64,000 nt of DNA from Muricea muricata (GCA_963855995.1 OY979731.1:1823001-1887000), one strand, 5' to 3'. Shown: positions 24,001 to 35,402, numbered from the stretch's first letter. Notes: a model not told the origin generated them from the sequence alone. A program made the numbers and translations.

Positions 24001-27000
24001 ATTAGTATGAATGTAAAGCTCAAGGAAGTTGAAATTCTCAAAGGTTAAACTAAACTGTTATTGCCTATCAGTACCAAAGACACAGAACTGTAAAGACAAT
24101 CACCAGAGACATCAGATCTAGTAGAAATATTCCAAAACAATGTCACTTACTTGTATAGTATCCAACAATACCATATAGTAATAATAATAATAATAATAGG
24201 CAATGTAATATTTCAGAAATAAATAATATTAAATAGATCAACAGAACTTTGGTTCATAAATGGCAATATACACAATATAACACACTGTCGTGTTGTGATT
24301 TAGAATTTTAGATTGCATTTCAGTGATTTGACAAAGTTTACAACATAAGTTATAACTTTAACATAAAGTACACAACATTGTTTTGAAATCGAGTTGACCT
24401 TTGCAGCCAACGCAAGTATATGCAAATATATCAATATGCTAATATATACCAACGAAAGTTGTCCATATTTCACACTGCAAATCTGCAATAATTGGATAAC
24501 TAATAGCACACAAACAAAGTATTGTTGCCCAACTTACCTTATAGCAGTACACGCTTCGTTCTTTCCTTCACGAGCATTTTTGAGCAATTTTACCCTTCAT
24601 TTTGGTGTAAATACTTTCCAAAGGCTTCAAATTGCCTCTGAGCTATTCTGATCTAACCATATCGTATTTGCAATGCAAGACATATTTGCACAATGTAAAT
24701 TACCAGAATATACTTCGAATCGAACGAACCTTTGCAGTCAAGGTTGAAATCATTTAATATTTTAAATTAGCTTGCCAATGCCAAACTTGCAGCATCATGA
24801 CTGATATACTTGACGTAAAGGTCAGTCAGAAAAAATGAGCCAATGAGAGTGGAAAGTTTTTTCAAATCATCCAATTAAAAAGCTTGTAGAGAGCTTCGAA
24901 TTGCGCAAGCTAAGTCAGACCCCCGCAAAGGTCAGTCAAAATAGTTAATATAGCCTCTCGACCAATCAAATGACTAGAAACCACCACCCGAGTCGGCAAG
25001 ATTTTGGTGAAATACCGCTGTCTGTGACTTGAGAGTAACGATTTAAACGCGTGCTGCCGGAATTTACTTAACTGGACTACAATAAGTTGGACTCATATAA
25101 AATTCGGGAAAAGCTGCTTATAATATAAGCGCCTGATTCAGACAGAATATTAATTATTTATGATTTTACAAGTAAGTCGCATGACTGACTTGACTACCCC
25201 TGGATCCGCCCCTGCCTTGGACCATCGCTGCCCTTCCAGTTTGAGTACTTGTTGTTAGACTTCAGTTGACATTCTTACTCTATGATGAAGAATGTAATTC
25301 ATGTAATATACTGTATGGTAGGGAAGTACAAGAGCTGAAAGTTAAGATTACTTTGTTAAATTGTAACAAACAAATTGTGTTAGACCTTCTCTAGCTTGTG
25401 GGGCAGGCGCTATCGAGATTCAGTGATGGAACGATCCATTGATGAAACCTGATAGCATCTGCATCGCAGGCTAGGCCTTCTCCAGGTGTTCTGGATTTGA
25501 AACTGACCCCACACATGAGAAGGTTAGGGACTAATCTATGTAAGTTGTAGTCAGTGGTGCTCCTGTCTAATCCAGATGTGTTTTCAACAGGAAGCCAAAG
25601 ATTGCTACTCTAGCTAGTTTTGCACCTGAGGAGGAAGAAAAAGATAATGATGATCGACAAGCTTTTTATGCTGGAGGATCTGAGACTAGGTGAGTTGATT
25701 ATTATTAATCAATATTATTTATCACCATCTATGATGATCATAATCATTGTGATGATCATTATTGATCATAATTGTCATCATTGATTATCATCATTATTAT
25801 TGATCATCATCATTATTATTGATTATCATCACCTTTACCATTGAAAGGATTCCCTATTTTATCTCTACCATGCAATAACTATTAATTATTTTACGTTGTT
25901 CTTCCACAGTGGTCAGCAGATTGTGGGGCCACCAAGAAAAAAGAAAGAGAAATCCGAGAATTTGACACAAAATATTTTTGACTCTGCCAAAAGGTTATTT
26001 TTAAAGTTAATTTGAGTTTAGTTTGGGTTTCCTCTTGTTGGAACAAGAAGAGATGATCTTTACTAGATGTTTAGGAAGAACAGTTTAGAACTGATGGAGC
26101 TATCCAGTATAAATAAAGTTAGCTTATGTAGTTTAGGATTCCCCCTGTAGTAATACTGGATCAATAAGAGATGATCCTTACTGGACCTCTAAGAAGAACA
26201 GTTTAGAACTGATAGAGCTATCCAGTATAAATAACGTCAGTTGAATATTATTCTTTGACTTCAGACATGGAGCGGAGGTCGTTGACAGATCTCAAGAAGA
26301 GAATAAAAAGAAAAAGGCTCCAGCATTTCGTGGTTCAGGTAGAGACACAACACAAGAAGGGGGAATTTCAGTTTTAGCCAATTTTAACATTTTCGCTACG
26401 AACCAATCAGAGCGCGCTAAACGTAAAAATGTAGACACATATGTACGCTGCTGATTGGCTAAAACTGAAATTCACCCTTGTTACATAACACTGAATTGTT
26501 TTTTGTCCCAGCATCTTTGCTTGAAACAAATTTGCGTATTTACTGATTTCTGACACTTTCTGCTCCTTTATACAATCCTTGAAGTCTTAAATTCTTCTCA
26601 GAACATCTTTGCAAAGAACGTCTAAATATTTACTGCGATAACAACTCGTTCCAAAAACTTCATATTTTTCTCATGCACGTCTTTAGGCTTTCGTCTTGGT
26701 GATACGGAAGGTGTCTCAGACGTCATTGAGTCCACTTCGGCGAGTAATATCGAAGCTCCTGAGCCGGTGAGATTGTCATTTTGTTTTAATAAACTGATTC
26801 ATTTTGCACAGCTATGGCTCATATAATTGTTTCTTTGTAGGTTGATGTAGAGCTAAATTTTTGGTCGAATGGTTTTTCTATCGATGATGGCCCTTTGAGA
26901 GATATGAATGATCCTGAGAATGAAGAATTTCTGAGAACTATTACCAATGGGTTAGTGCAAGATTATTCAGTATAAATAAAGTTAGGTTTCCTCCTGCAGT

Positions 27001-30000
27001 AACACGGTATCAGTGAGAGACGACCCTTACTGGACCTTTAGGAAGAACAGTTTAGAACTGATAGAGCTTCCAGTATAAATGAAGTTAGTTTAGTTTAGGT
27101 TTCCTCCTGTACAGGTAGTAACACGAGATCAATAAGAGATGATCCTTACTGGACCTCTAGGAAGAACTGTTTAGAACTGATAGAACTGATAGAACTATCC
27201 AGTATAAATAAAGTTAGTTTAGTTTAGGTTTCCTCCTGTAGTAACACTGGATCAATAAGAGATGATCCTTACTGGACCTCTAGGAAGAACTGTTTAGAAC
27301 TGATAGAACTGATAGAACTATCCAGTATAAATAAAGTTAGTTTAGTTTAGGTTTCCTCCTGTAGTAACACTGGATCAATAAGAGATGATCCTTACTGGAC
27401 CTTTAGGAAGAACAGTTTAGAACTGATAGAGCTTCCAGTATAAATGAAGTTAGTTTAGTTTAGGTTTCCTCCTGTAGTAACACTGGATCAATAAGAGATG
27501 ATCCTTACTGGACCTCTAGGAAGAACTGTTTAGAACTGATAGAACTGATAGAACTATCCAGTATAAATAAAGTTAGTTTAGTTTAGGTTTCCTCCTGTAG
27601 TAACACTGGATCAATAAGAGATGATCCTTACTGGACCTTTAGGAAGAACAGTTTAGAACTGATAGAACTGATAGAGCTTCCAGTATAAATGAAGTTAGTT
27701 TAGTTTAGGTTTCCTCCTGTAGTAACACTGGATCAATAAGAGATGATCCTTACTGGACCTCTAGGAAGAACTGTTTAGAACTGATAGAACTGATAGAGCT
27801 TCCAGTATAAATGAAGTTAGTTTAGTTTAGGTTTCCTCCTGTAGTAACACTGGATCAATAAGAGATGATCCTTACTGGACCTCTAGGAAGAACTGTTTAG
27901 AACTGATAGAACTGATAGAACTATCCAGTATAAATAAAGTTAGTTTAGTTTAGGTTTCCTCCTGTAGTAACACTGGATCAATAAGAGATGATCCTTACTG
28001 GACCTTTAGGAAGAACAGTTTAGAACTGATAGAGCTTCCAGTATAAATGAAGTTAGTTTAGTTTAGGTTTCCTCCTGTAGTAACACTGGATCAATAAGAG
28101 ATGATCCTTACTGGACCTCTAGGAAGAACTGTTTAGAACTGATAGAACTGATAGAACTATCCAGTATAAATAAAGTTAGTTTAGTTTAGGTTTCCTTCTG
28201 TAGTAACACTGGATCAATAAGAGATGATCCTTACTGGACCTCTAGGAAGAACTGTTTAGAACTGATAGAGCTATCCAGTATAGATAAAGTTAGTAGGAAG
28301 AAGAGTTAAAGTGCTTATAATCCAAAATGGGTTATTGGTGATTCAGATAGAGCTAAAAAAGTTAGTTAGTAAGTTGTGATTTAGTTTTTTCGTTAAGCGT
28401 TTTGTTACGGAGATAACCGGGCTCAAAGAAGCCAGCTTGTTGAAAAAGTGCGCGCCTGAGGGAGACTGGATCCCAGGAACATGTTTATGTAAACTTGATA
28501 TACAATTACATAGTAATTTTAGTCTCGAAGCTCGAAGATCAGCTATTTTTGCGTAAAAAAGTTGAAATGTCTAGCTCAAATTCATTCTTGGTGACACATG
28601 CATTCGCAATAAAACGCGCCTAGTGACTGTGAAAATCGGTTCCTGGGACCCAGGCCTCTAGGCGTAAAATTTGGATACGCACTTTTTTCCCAAATGTGCC
28701 CAAACTAGCACGTTTGACTGCATTTATCTCCGTAACTAAACGCTTGACGAAAAAACTAAATTATAACCTACTTACTAACTTTTTTAGCTCTATTTGGATC
28801 ACCAAAAACCCATTTTGGGTTTATAAGCACTTTAAGAACTGATAGAGCTACGTATGTGATATAAATAAAGCTAAAAGTTTGTTTTTAATCATTCGCTTCA
28901 TTAGTGAAATTCCACGAGAATTAATTCATCTTCATCGTGGTCGTCAGATCAATGTAAACATGGTGAAGAAGGATACGGAGTACGTCAAACCAAAAAAGAC
29001 TGTGAAAGCTTTTTCTGGAGCGGGGCATACTCTTGGGAGGTATGAATTTTGACCCATTTACAAAATACTACTTACACTAGACCACCACATTTGAGATATC
29101 TTTTTCAGGTAGTTCAGACACAAACCACGACAGCTTATTGCAGAATACTACCTACACTAGACCATCACATTTGAGATATCTTCTTCAGGCAGTTCAGACA
29201 CAAACCACGACAGCTTATTGTAGAATACTACCTACACTAAACCACCACGTTTGAGATATCTTTTTCAGGTAGTTCAGACACAAACCACGACAGCTTATTG
29301 TAGAATACTACCTGCACTAGACCACCACGTTTGATATATCTTCTAGACCACTTTTCCCTTTCAATTTAGCCCCACACCAAAACTAGTGAGTTCTCGGACA
29401 GCGACATCGAGCTCAACAGCAAGTTCGGCTCAAACGCCCAAAATTGACGACTCTGCACCCGTGACAACTCTACAGATACGACTGGCTGATGGCACAAGGT
29501 AGCATGCAATATTATACAAAGGTTATAGGCGTGTTGGTATATATCTTAGTTTGACACCTGTGCGAAAAATCGGGTTTAGACAAAGGTTGTGATGAAGCAT
29601 ACGCATGTAATAACTACGGCAACCAATGTTTATCATGATAGCGGTATATAGAAAAGTGAATTCAGTGTAAAGTATCGAAAAAATGAGGACCTCAACATCA
29701 TAGAGAGACGCTTTTCTTAAAAGGTGCCTAAAACTTTTACTGAGTACTGTATCTTCTAAGAGGGATAAAAATATCTGTGCTTCACCATTAACTTTAAAGA
29801 GGGGTTACAGTCCGTAATGTAAACAAACGCTTTGTTTGCATTTTGAAATTCTATATTCGTAAAATATGACTTACTAAATGAATGTCTGACACTTTTCTGG
29901 TTTGCTATGCTTATACATGAATGTAAACCAGAGTTTCAATTCAAAAAGAGTTCGAAAAATGTGAAATTTGGACAATGTTTATATTTGGTGGCCCACCTTT

Positions 30001-31180
30001 GTTATGAGCAGAACCGATGCGCAGAACGGACTGTAACCCCTCTTTAACAACGTTAATAGAGTTAACAGCTGAGAGCTCTGAATCACGAAGGACGCAGCCT
30101 AACCTGATCCAGTCGAAGGCTTTCTAAAGACGCCTCTGACAGCCACCTTATGACTCATGTCTGATCACGGAGCACAGCTACGATGGAAGGATCAGTTAGG
30201 AGCTAATCTCAACCCAGCCTGTCAACATCCCTGTGGGAGGAAACCAGAGTACCTGGAGAAAACCGACGACTTTCGAAGCCCGCGTTTCAGCGAGAGGTGT
30301 TACATTAACGATATCTATTTTTGTATTATTTAGGCTAGTGGCTAAATTTAACCATTCGAGCACAATAGAGGACGTTAGACACTTTATCAATGCGTATCCT
30401 TTCAAATAATCGACCAGTTTAGTTTGGTTTGCGTTTAATTTACCCTTTTGGGGTCGGTTGTTGAATGCTGGGTTAGCGTAAACTCTGAATTAAGTTTAAC
30501 CGACTGTTAGTTTTAAGAAATATAAAACATTGATCCGTGTTGATATACAATTATATCAACACGAGTGGAAATTGGAAAAACGAGAAATTGTGTGGAAGTT
30601 TTCATATTTCCACGAGTGTTGATATAACTGTACATCAACGCGAAAAAATGTTTTTTTAATTTTTTTATAATATGTCAAAAGCTCGAAGGATACGAAAAAT
30701 TTCTGTGTTTGCAAGTGGCGGGAAATTTTCCGTGTTTACATTGAGTTATGTAAACACGGCTCTTAACCAATCAGCATTCAGGATTCACAAATGCCATCTT
30801 ATAATCTGTATTATTACACGTCCGTTTCTATTGAAACTTCAAAAACGGAAACCTCTATTGATCTAGACAAGATTTGTGGCGAAATATTTCTAAGCTTTTA
30901 GACAAGTTGTTGGGAAACTTCGTTTGAATTCTAGCTTAATTCAGGATCAAACTAACCACTAACTGCTGAACAACTGCCCCTGTATATGACGTAATTATGC
31001 TTCCCCTCACAATGACGTAATTTCCTTAACCTGTTCCTCAGTTCCAGGCCGCAAATGGCTGGTCGCGATTACGTTCTAATGACGACATTTCCGCGGAAAG
31101 AGTTTACGGATGAGAGTTTGACCCTTGTCGATGCTAAGTTATTGAATGCCGTCGTTGTACAGCAGTTTAAACAAAGATAA
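21024..31180 (+). CDS. NSFL1C: p47 / NSFL1C-type p97 cofactor (UBA-SEP-UBX), complete, 11 exons, 383 aa
   Basis: Exons: 21024-21128, 22493-22629, 25591-25689, 25910-25993, 26265-26338, 26687-26766, 26841-26950, 28905-29039, 29370-29498, 30334-30393 and 31042-31180 (stop TAA); phases agree throughout and sum to 1,152 nt. Mammalian p47 is about 370 residues. The UBA-like domain (about 1-46) reads [10 protein letters not shown]...[13 protein letters not shown]. An acidic/proline linker contains a short duplication (DIPTGPA, IPTGPA), then FYAGGS and [12 protein letters not shown] with a basic stretch. The SEP domain (about 194-274) has [34 protein letters not shown] and YVKPKK; the UBX domain (about 303-383) has [12 protein letters not shown] and the p97-contacting FPR loop in [10 protein letters not shown]. 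p47 links the p97/VCP ATPase to ubiquitinated substrates and to Golgi and ER membrane fusion. Introns are heavily invaded by repeats. Confidence 0.97.
21870..22010 (-). repeat. tRNA-like SINE, family 2, inverted copy
   Basis: Reverse complement resembles 22080-22250: AGGTTTGATTCCTACCATGG (B-box-like), GGCATATTTTTCAGCTTCCC, GCGGCTATGAACTCAGAGT. With the next copy it forms an inverted pair in p47 intron 1. Confidence 0.6.
22080..22250 (+). repeat. tRNA-like SINE, family 2
   Basis: Contains CATAGCCCAGTTGACAGGGC (A-box-like), GGTCATGGGTTTAATTGCC (B-box-like), GGCATATTTTTCAGCTTTTC and GTGTGGATATAAACTCAGAA. The tRNA-like head plus fixed tail matches 52495-52665. It is intronic in p47. Confidence 0.65.
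22776..25214. mobile_element. hAT-like non-autonomous DNA transposon, about 2.4 kb
   Basis: Ends are inverted: CAGGGGCGGATCTAGGATTT on the left and its partner GGATCCGCCCCTG on the right, with further inverted TCAGTCA/TGACTGA and GTAGTG/ACTACC blocks nearby. The CAGGGGCGGATC terminus is typical of many hAT elements. It lies in p47 intron 2 and has no transposase reading frame. I could not match an 8-bp target duplication at its borders, so the class rests on the termini. Confidence 0.65.
23085..23620 (+). repeat. Tandem repeat of about 185 bp inside the hAT-like element, about 3 units
   Basis: Three diverged units share TTACCTTCC..CTCATA.ATTTACA, CATGCTATA.CATA.TTCATA and ACTGTTGTTACTAAATATTG blocks. 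A 180-residue open frame over this region is repetitive and has no protein-like features; I treat it as chance. Confidence 0.6.
25695..25840. repeat. Degenerate ATC/GATCAT-rich tract
   Basis: Imperfect TGATCATCATTATTATTGAT repeats, starting just after the donor of p47 exon 3. Confidence 0.75.
26005..26245 (+). repeat. 113/123-bp minisatellite, 2 units
   Basis: Two units (GGATCAATAAGAGATGATCC; GAACTGATAGAGCTATCC) filling the short p47 intron between exons 4 and 5, ending about 20 bp before the acceptor. Confidence 0.9.
26357..26490. repeat. Fold-back element, about 130 bp
   Basis: Left arm GGGGGAATTTCAGTTTTAGCCAAT (broken at position 20 here for reading) and right arm ATTGGCTAAAACTGAAATTC face each other around CGCTACGAACCAATCAGAGC. 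It is intronic in p47. Confidence 0.7.
26955..28303 (+). repeat. 113/123-bp minisatellite, about 11 units (largest array)
   Basis: GGATCAATAAGAGATGATCC recurs at about 27249, 27372, 27485, 27608, 27730, 27852, 27975, 28088 and 28211, so spacings are about 113 or 123 bp. The longer units duplicate GAACTGATA; several short units instead have GAGCTTCCAGTATAAATGAA. It starts immediately after the donor of p47 exon 7. The last unit is split by the element at 28310-28831 and resumes at 28832-28870. Confidence 0.95.
28310..28831. mobile_element. TTAA-flanked inverted-repeat element (piggyBac/Kolobok-like MITE), 522 bp
   Basis: TTAA at 28306-28309 and at 28832-28835 flank arms of about 110 bp: AGTGCTTATAATCCAAAATG on the left and its complement CATTTTGGGTTTATAAGCACT on the right (read in two parts). 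The insertion splits a minisatellite unit whose uninterrupted copies read AAGAACAGTTTAGAACTGAT. There is no transposase frame. The TTAA duplication is characteristic of piggyBac- and Kolobok-type elements; which one is not decided. Confidence 0.8.
29057..29345 (+). repeat. 80-bp tandem repeat, about 3.5 units
   Basis: TTCAGACACAAACCACGACA recurs at about 29113, 29193 and 29273 (period 80 bp), with CCTACACTAGACCACCACAT and TTTGAGATATCTTTTTCAGG. It fills the p47 intron between exons 8 and 9. Confidence 0.9.
29798..30043. mobile_element. TTAA-flanked inverted-repeat element, 246 bp
   Basis: TTAA at 29794-29797 and 30044-30047 flank perfect terminal arms AGAGGGGTTACAGTCCGT and ACGGACTGTAACCCCTCT. 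The centre is AT-rich and non-coding. It is a second TTAA-type MITE in p47, with different arms from 28310-28831. Confidence 0.8.
30055..30300 (-). repeat. tRNA-like SINE, family 1, inverted copy
   Basis: Reverse-strand copy: AGCCTTCGACTGGATCAGGT, GAGATTAGCTCCTAACTGAT, TTGACAGGCTGGGTTGAGAT and TTTCCTCCCACAGGGATG. It is truncated before the tRNA-like head and lies between the TTAA element and p47 exon 10. Confidence 0.75.
30525..30660. repeat. Palindromic element around GTGTTGATAT
   Basis: CGTGTTGATATACAATTATA, TCAACACGAGTGGAAATTGG, TTTCCACGAGTGTTGATATA and ACATCAACGCG form nested inverted repeats. It lies in the p47 last intron. Confidence 0.55.
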
Positions 31181-31359
31181 TCCTTCATACATGGTAAGTC
31201 TGTCATGTTGTCATACTGGAGAGTTCGGTAAAATGTTTATTTAAATAGCATAGCGGTTGAATATCGAACACTGTTCTGTAGTGAATAGCACAATTCATCA
31301 CAGATGGCGATTTTCTCAAACTTTTAAAACATGTTCAGTGTCCGAATAAAACCATGTAA

Positions 31360-31725
31360 CAATGGACCATTCCCCTTTTAGACAAACTTTTGAATTAGGA
31401 ATATTCATTAGCACAGCTGGAAAGGGCATCCTAAATTTAGTAAAGTGGTGAAGTTTGGTTACAAAACATTGTAAAATGTGGAAAATATAGCTCTGTGAAG
31501 TTTGCAAATTTTGTATACTTTTGTATTGTGCACGGAAAAGTGTAATCACATTTCGAATTCTGATTTCACTTTTCCGCGCCTAATACAAAAGCATACAAAT
31601 TTCGAAAACTTCACAGGGCTATATTTTCCACATTTTACAATATTTTACGAGCAAACTTCACCATTTTACTAAATTTAGGATGCTCTTTCCAGCTGTGCTA
31701 ATGAATATTCCGAGTTAAAGTCAAT
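31360..31725. repeat. Large inverted-repeat element, family F1, copy 2
   Basis: Arms of about 175 bp. Left: ATTCATTAGCACAGCTGGAA, GGGCATCCTAAATTTAGTAA, TTGTAAAATGTGGAAAATAT. Right: the complements ending TTTCCAGCTGTGCTAATGAA. The centre is CACGGAAAAGTG...CACTTTTCCGCG. No ORF. Confidence 0.8.
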
Positions 31726-32235
31726 TTTTATCTTCTATCTTTCGGAATTCAATATCCCTGGTGTCATTGCTTTTTATGCCTTTCTGCGGCAGTTGAAAAA
31801 TCACTATCCAGTTGATAGCGCCATCCACCCTCCGTACAACCGGTTCCTTGCTTGCTATGGTTACCAAACAACACACCAGTTCCAGCAATGTTTATAAGTT
31901 CCGCTTGGGTTACCCTTTCTTATGAACAGAACCGATGAGTGCAATGTCGTTCAACTTTCCTTATTATCCTTTTTTCTCTACCATTATATATATTCTTTGC
32001 TACGTTGTGTCGTTCTCTTTCGAATAAAGTTGCCTTGAAACTAAACTAACCCATTAAACCACTAGTACGACACATCGAATTAGATTAATCAGATTAATCT
32101 GAATCTAGTTTTTCATATCTCTGAGGATGGTAGAATATAATAGAATTGAAACACTGCGCGTCCTCAAAGACAAGCGTTAAGTCGTCGCGAAAATATTTTG
32201 TGCCCTTAAATTGGATAAGACTCGCTACAAATCCC

Positions 32236-32370
32236 AGTTGACTCGATAGCTCAATTGGTAGAGCGGCGGTCTAGAAACCCGAAGATGCGAGTTCAAATCC
32301 CGCTCGAGACAACGAATTTTTCGTTGTTCTCTGCAGTGCCAGATTAATATGAATCTAGTTTTTCAACCCA
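32236..32370 (+). repeat. tRNA-derived SINE, family 3, copy 1
   Basis: A tRNA-like head folds in part: acceptor GACTCGA/TCGAGAC (6 of 7 pairs), D-arm GCTC...GAGC, T-arm GCGAG-TTCAAAT-CCCGC (4 of 5 pairs). The anticodon stem is weak (3 of 5 pairs, loop CTAGAAA). It is followed by a non-tRNA tail (AACGAATTTTTCGTTGTTCT, GCAGTGCCAGATTAATATGA) that recurs inverted at 57478-57590. The shared tail and poor anticodon stem argue for a SINE rather than a functional tRNA gene. Confidence 0.7.
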
Positions 32371-32912
32371 CCCTGTATACAAGATTAATCTCCCAGTGAT
32401 CGAAACGTTACCTCTTAGCGTTCGGGGTTTGGGTTTAGAGTTGAGCCTCGCGTGGAACGAGGCGATTCTTCGTTCTTTGTATTTTATGTGGGACTTGGTA
32501 TTTGGCATGGTGTCTCTGAATTCTTGCTGAACTTCTTCTATAGTGACTAGAATTAAAATGATATAACAATTGTTTCGTTATTACATGTCTTTGTATAGCC
32601 AGCACTGCCTTGCGCTTCTACCAAATCAATTTCATTGGAATCAAGCGTTGGTTTTAGAGTTTAGATGTTTATTAAGGGGGGTTCACTTACTTGAACTAGT
32701 TCCAAGGGAGGGGAGGGGTGGGGCTCATTACTTGAACTGCTTCTAAAAGGGGGGGGGGGGGTTCACTTACTTGAATTGCTTCCATGGTCGTCTAATGTTG
32801 CCTGGAGATAGGCTATGTACTTGATTGCTTCTTCAATGACATCAATCTTAAAGAAGGGATTACATGCTTGAAAATGGCTCTAAGACCTTCAACATAACAG
32901 TAGTGCTACTCA

Positions 32913-33055
32913 GTGACCGAAATTTTTCATTGTTTTGAAAATCTCATTGTTTTCCATATCATCCAGTCGAGATCCAGTGATCAGAATGTTCCATTGTCTT
33001 TTCATTGTTTTGAAAATGTCACTGTTCTCCATCTCATCCAGAAAATCAGAAAATT
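32913..33055 (+). repeat. 75-bp tandem repeat, about 2 units
   Basis: CATTGTTTTGAAAATCTCA...TTCTCCATCTCATCCAG units, the same repeat as 50180-50425. It is followed at 33060-33150 by a run of CCTACCGG-type words. Confidence 0.75.
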
Positions 33056-34855
33056 CTTGGGGGGAAAAAATTACCTACCGGGCAAGCTATCCTACCGGCA
33101 AAAAATCCCTACCGGATTAACGATCCCTACCGGAAGTGCTACCCTTACCGAAGAAGTGCAACTTCTGCGTGAGGTTGTTGGCAGGACGGACCTGAGCTGC
33201 GAAAACTCCTCGCATTTCATCAATCGTGCTTTTCGCTGCGATGCAACCGCTGGTATTTCTTGCATTTCTGAAACGACATCGTGCATCAGATTTAAACCGA
33301 TGTTATCTAAGAAAACTATAACTGATACACAATTTCGAAGCCGTTTAGCTTTCAGCCTAAGTTGAATTAGAAGCGTCACGCCTAAGCTTCATTTCGCTCC
33401 TTTTAAACCCTTCTATTGCACTGTATTTTCCAATACCCTTGTCGTCTTTTGACGTATGTGAATTGGCAGGCGAGTTGTATACGTTGCGAGTCTATGTTCT
33501 TTGGTGCGAACAACTGTCCAGCTCATTCCCTCTTCCTCTCTTCCTCATCTCTCGGGAGAGAAAGCGCGCTGAATTTCTGAGCGACAATTGCTTGGGTAAA
33601 CAAGCGTTCGTTAGAGCCAAGTACACATACCTCTGACGCACTCTGATTTGCTAGATATCTCTATAGCTTAGCCAGATGTACTGCTAACAGGCGCCACAGC
33701 TAAATATACCTATCGTAATTGCCTCCAACCACAGTGCAAAAGCTGGGGAAAAAAGGCGGATAAATTCGCTGTAAAAACCTCGCTTGAATTACGAACGCAC
33801 GAACCCCACTCGACCTCAGAGTTTGGACATTTGCGAGGTGAAATCCTCGCGAAATTACCGCGAGATTCGTGTTTAGACCCTTTGACAGCTCGACTCTTAC
33901 CTCTGTGATGTAAATACGGCTTTGAAAATCGGTAATCACTTTTAAATTGCCTTTAACGGCTTTGTTTCGTCGTTGCTTCAACGTTGCCAGCCGGCTACGA
34001 AGTAAAATTTTTCCAAACTTTCACAACACACACACACACAGGTGCATTTTACCGCGGGAAAAACGGCATCTGAAACGTCTCGCAAAGCAGCCAATCACGG
34101 CTCGGCGATGTAAACAATCACCTGTAGCACAGCCAATCAGATTGCTCGACGCTCTAGCACAACAAAGCCACCGGGAGAGCGCTTGAATCCAAAAAGCGTG
34201 GTGGGCTCCGCATTTCGTTTTCAATATCGAAATCGTACGGATTTCCTTTTGAAACACAAAGAAATTTCGCTTGTGCCGGCCGAAAAACCGAACACAAGGC
34301 TTTGTCATCGTTTTTTATCGACAATTTGGGGAAGTTTGGGTGTATTTTTAGACAAAAAATAAGCAAATTCGGCCAGCTGCTGCAGAAAAGGTATCGACAG
34401 CTGAAACGCTTTTTCACGTGTAGCTTTAGATATGGCTAAATGCGACCAATAAGCATTAAGTCTTATTTATAAAAACATATTTAAACTGAGTACCGGGTCG
34501 CCATGGCTTTGCGGTCGAAAGCTGTGAATTTTATAAAGTTTAAACGATGCGTATCTAAATACATGTTGAAAATCTCGCCTGATTGTTTCTAAGCGAGCGT
34601 TGTTTTGGCAGTTGAACTTTGCAGCCTAGCAGCCCAGATCTCCAAGGAAGAATTCTTTTAAGACGAAAATGAAATACTTTATAGACGTGGGCATATTAAA
34701 ATTTTATTTGCAATGCATGCTTGAACAGCTGTGCGTTGTCAGCATTTGGCGTTTTGAAGATATTTTAAAACGAATGTATGCATATATGTTAAAATATACG
34801 TACGAAACTTCTACAGATATGGCGTGTCAACGCACTTAATTATTTCAAAACTCTG
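33056..34855. other. Unassigned intergenic sequence, locally GC-richer
   Basis: No exon I can support. It contains CCTACCGG words (33070-33150), a short CA run at 34022-34040 and CCAATCA motifs around 34095-34145. The local rise in GC could mark a promoter or an unrecognised exon, but neither strand gives a frame with protein-like composition and splice support. Confidence 0.4.
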
Positions 34856-35402
34856 ATGTCCAGGTCAAACGAGAACAAAAGTTGCATGAAAGTTGATGGA
34901 GTTGACTGGTGAGAGTTTGTATAAGAGTTATCTCAACTCTCGTGTCCTGGTCAAACGAGAACAAGAGTTGCATGAAAGTGATGAGAGTTGACAAGCAAGA
35001 GTTTGTATGAGAGTTTTCTCAACTCTCCTGTCCTTGTCAAACGAGAACAAGAGTTGCATGAAAGTGATGAGAGTTGACAAGCGAGAGTTTGTATGAGAGT
35101 TTTCTCAACTCTCGTGTCCTTGTCAAACGAGAACAAGAGTTGCATGAGAGTTGACAAGCGAGAGTTTGTATGAGAGTTTTTTCAACTCTCATGTCCTGGT
35201 CAAGCGAGAACAACAGTTGCATGAGAGTTGACGAGAGTTGACAAGCGAGAGTTTGTATGAGGGTTTTCTCAACTTTCATGTCCTGGTCAAGCGAGAGAAA
35301 GAGTTGCATAAGAGTTGATGAGAGTTGACAAGCGAGAGTTTGTGAGAGTTCTCTCAACTCTCATGTCCTGGTCAAACGAGAACAAGAGTTGCACGAAAGT
35401 TT
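34856..35402 (-). repeat. 90-bp GAGAGTTG/CAACTCTC minisatellite, array 1 (reverse orientation)
   Basis: Six or so units containing TCAACTCTCGTGTCCTGGTC, AAACGAGAACAAGAGTTGCA and TGACAAGCGAGAGTTTGTAT. It runs opposite to arrays 2-5. Frames reading through it in either direction are repeat artefacts. Confidence 0.9.

Larger units (their letters stand above)
31181..32900. other. p47 downstream region
   Basis: Contains the p47 3' UTR (AATAAA candidates near 31344 and 32032, neither proven), F1 copy 2 (31360-31725) and the SINE-3 copy (32236-32370). From 32400 to 32900 only unassigned sequence is seen, with a poly-G tract near 32748-32762. Confidence 0.5.

Noticed and set aside
26955-28303. CRISPR array
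   Set aside because: Units are contiguous tandem repeats without unique spacers, in an intron of a eukaryotic gene.
32236-32310. Functional tRNA gene
   Set aside because: Anticodon stem pairs only in part and the downstream tail recurs at 57478-57592, so it is a SINE head.
33092-33981. Possible small genes in the GC-richer intergenic stretch
   Set aside because: Frames under 160 codons on both strands with no domain, splice pairs or consistent composition; kept only as unassigned sequence.
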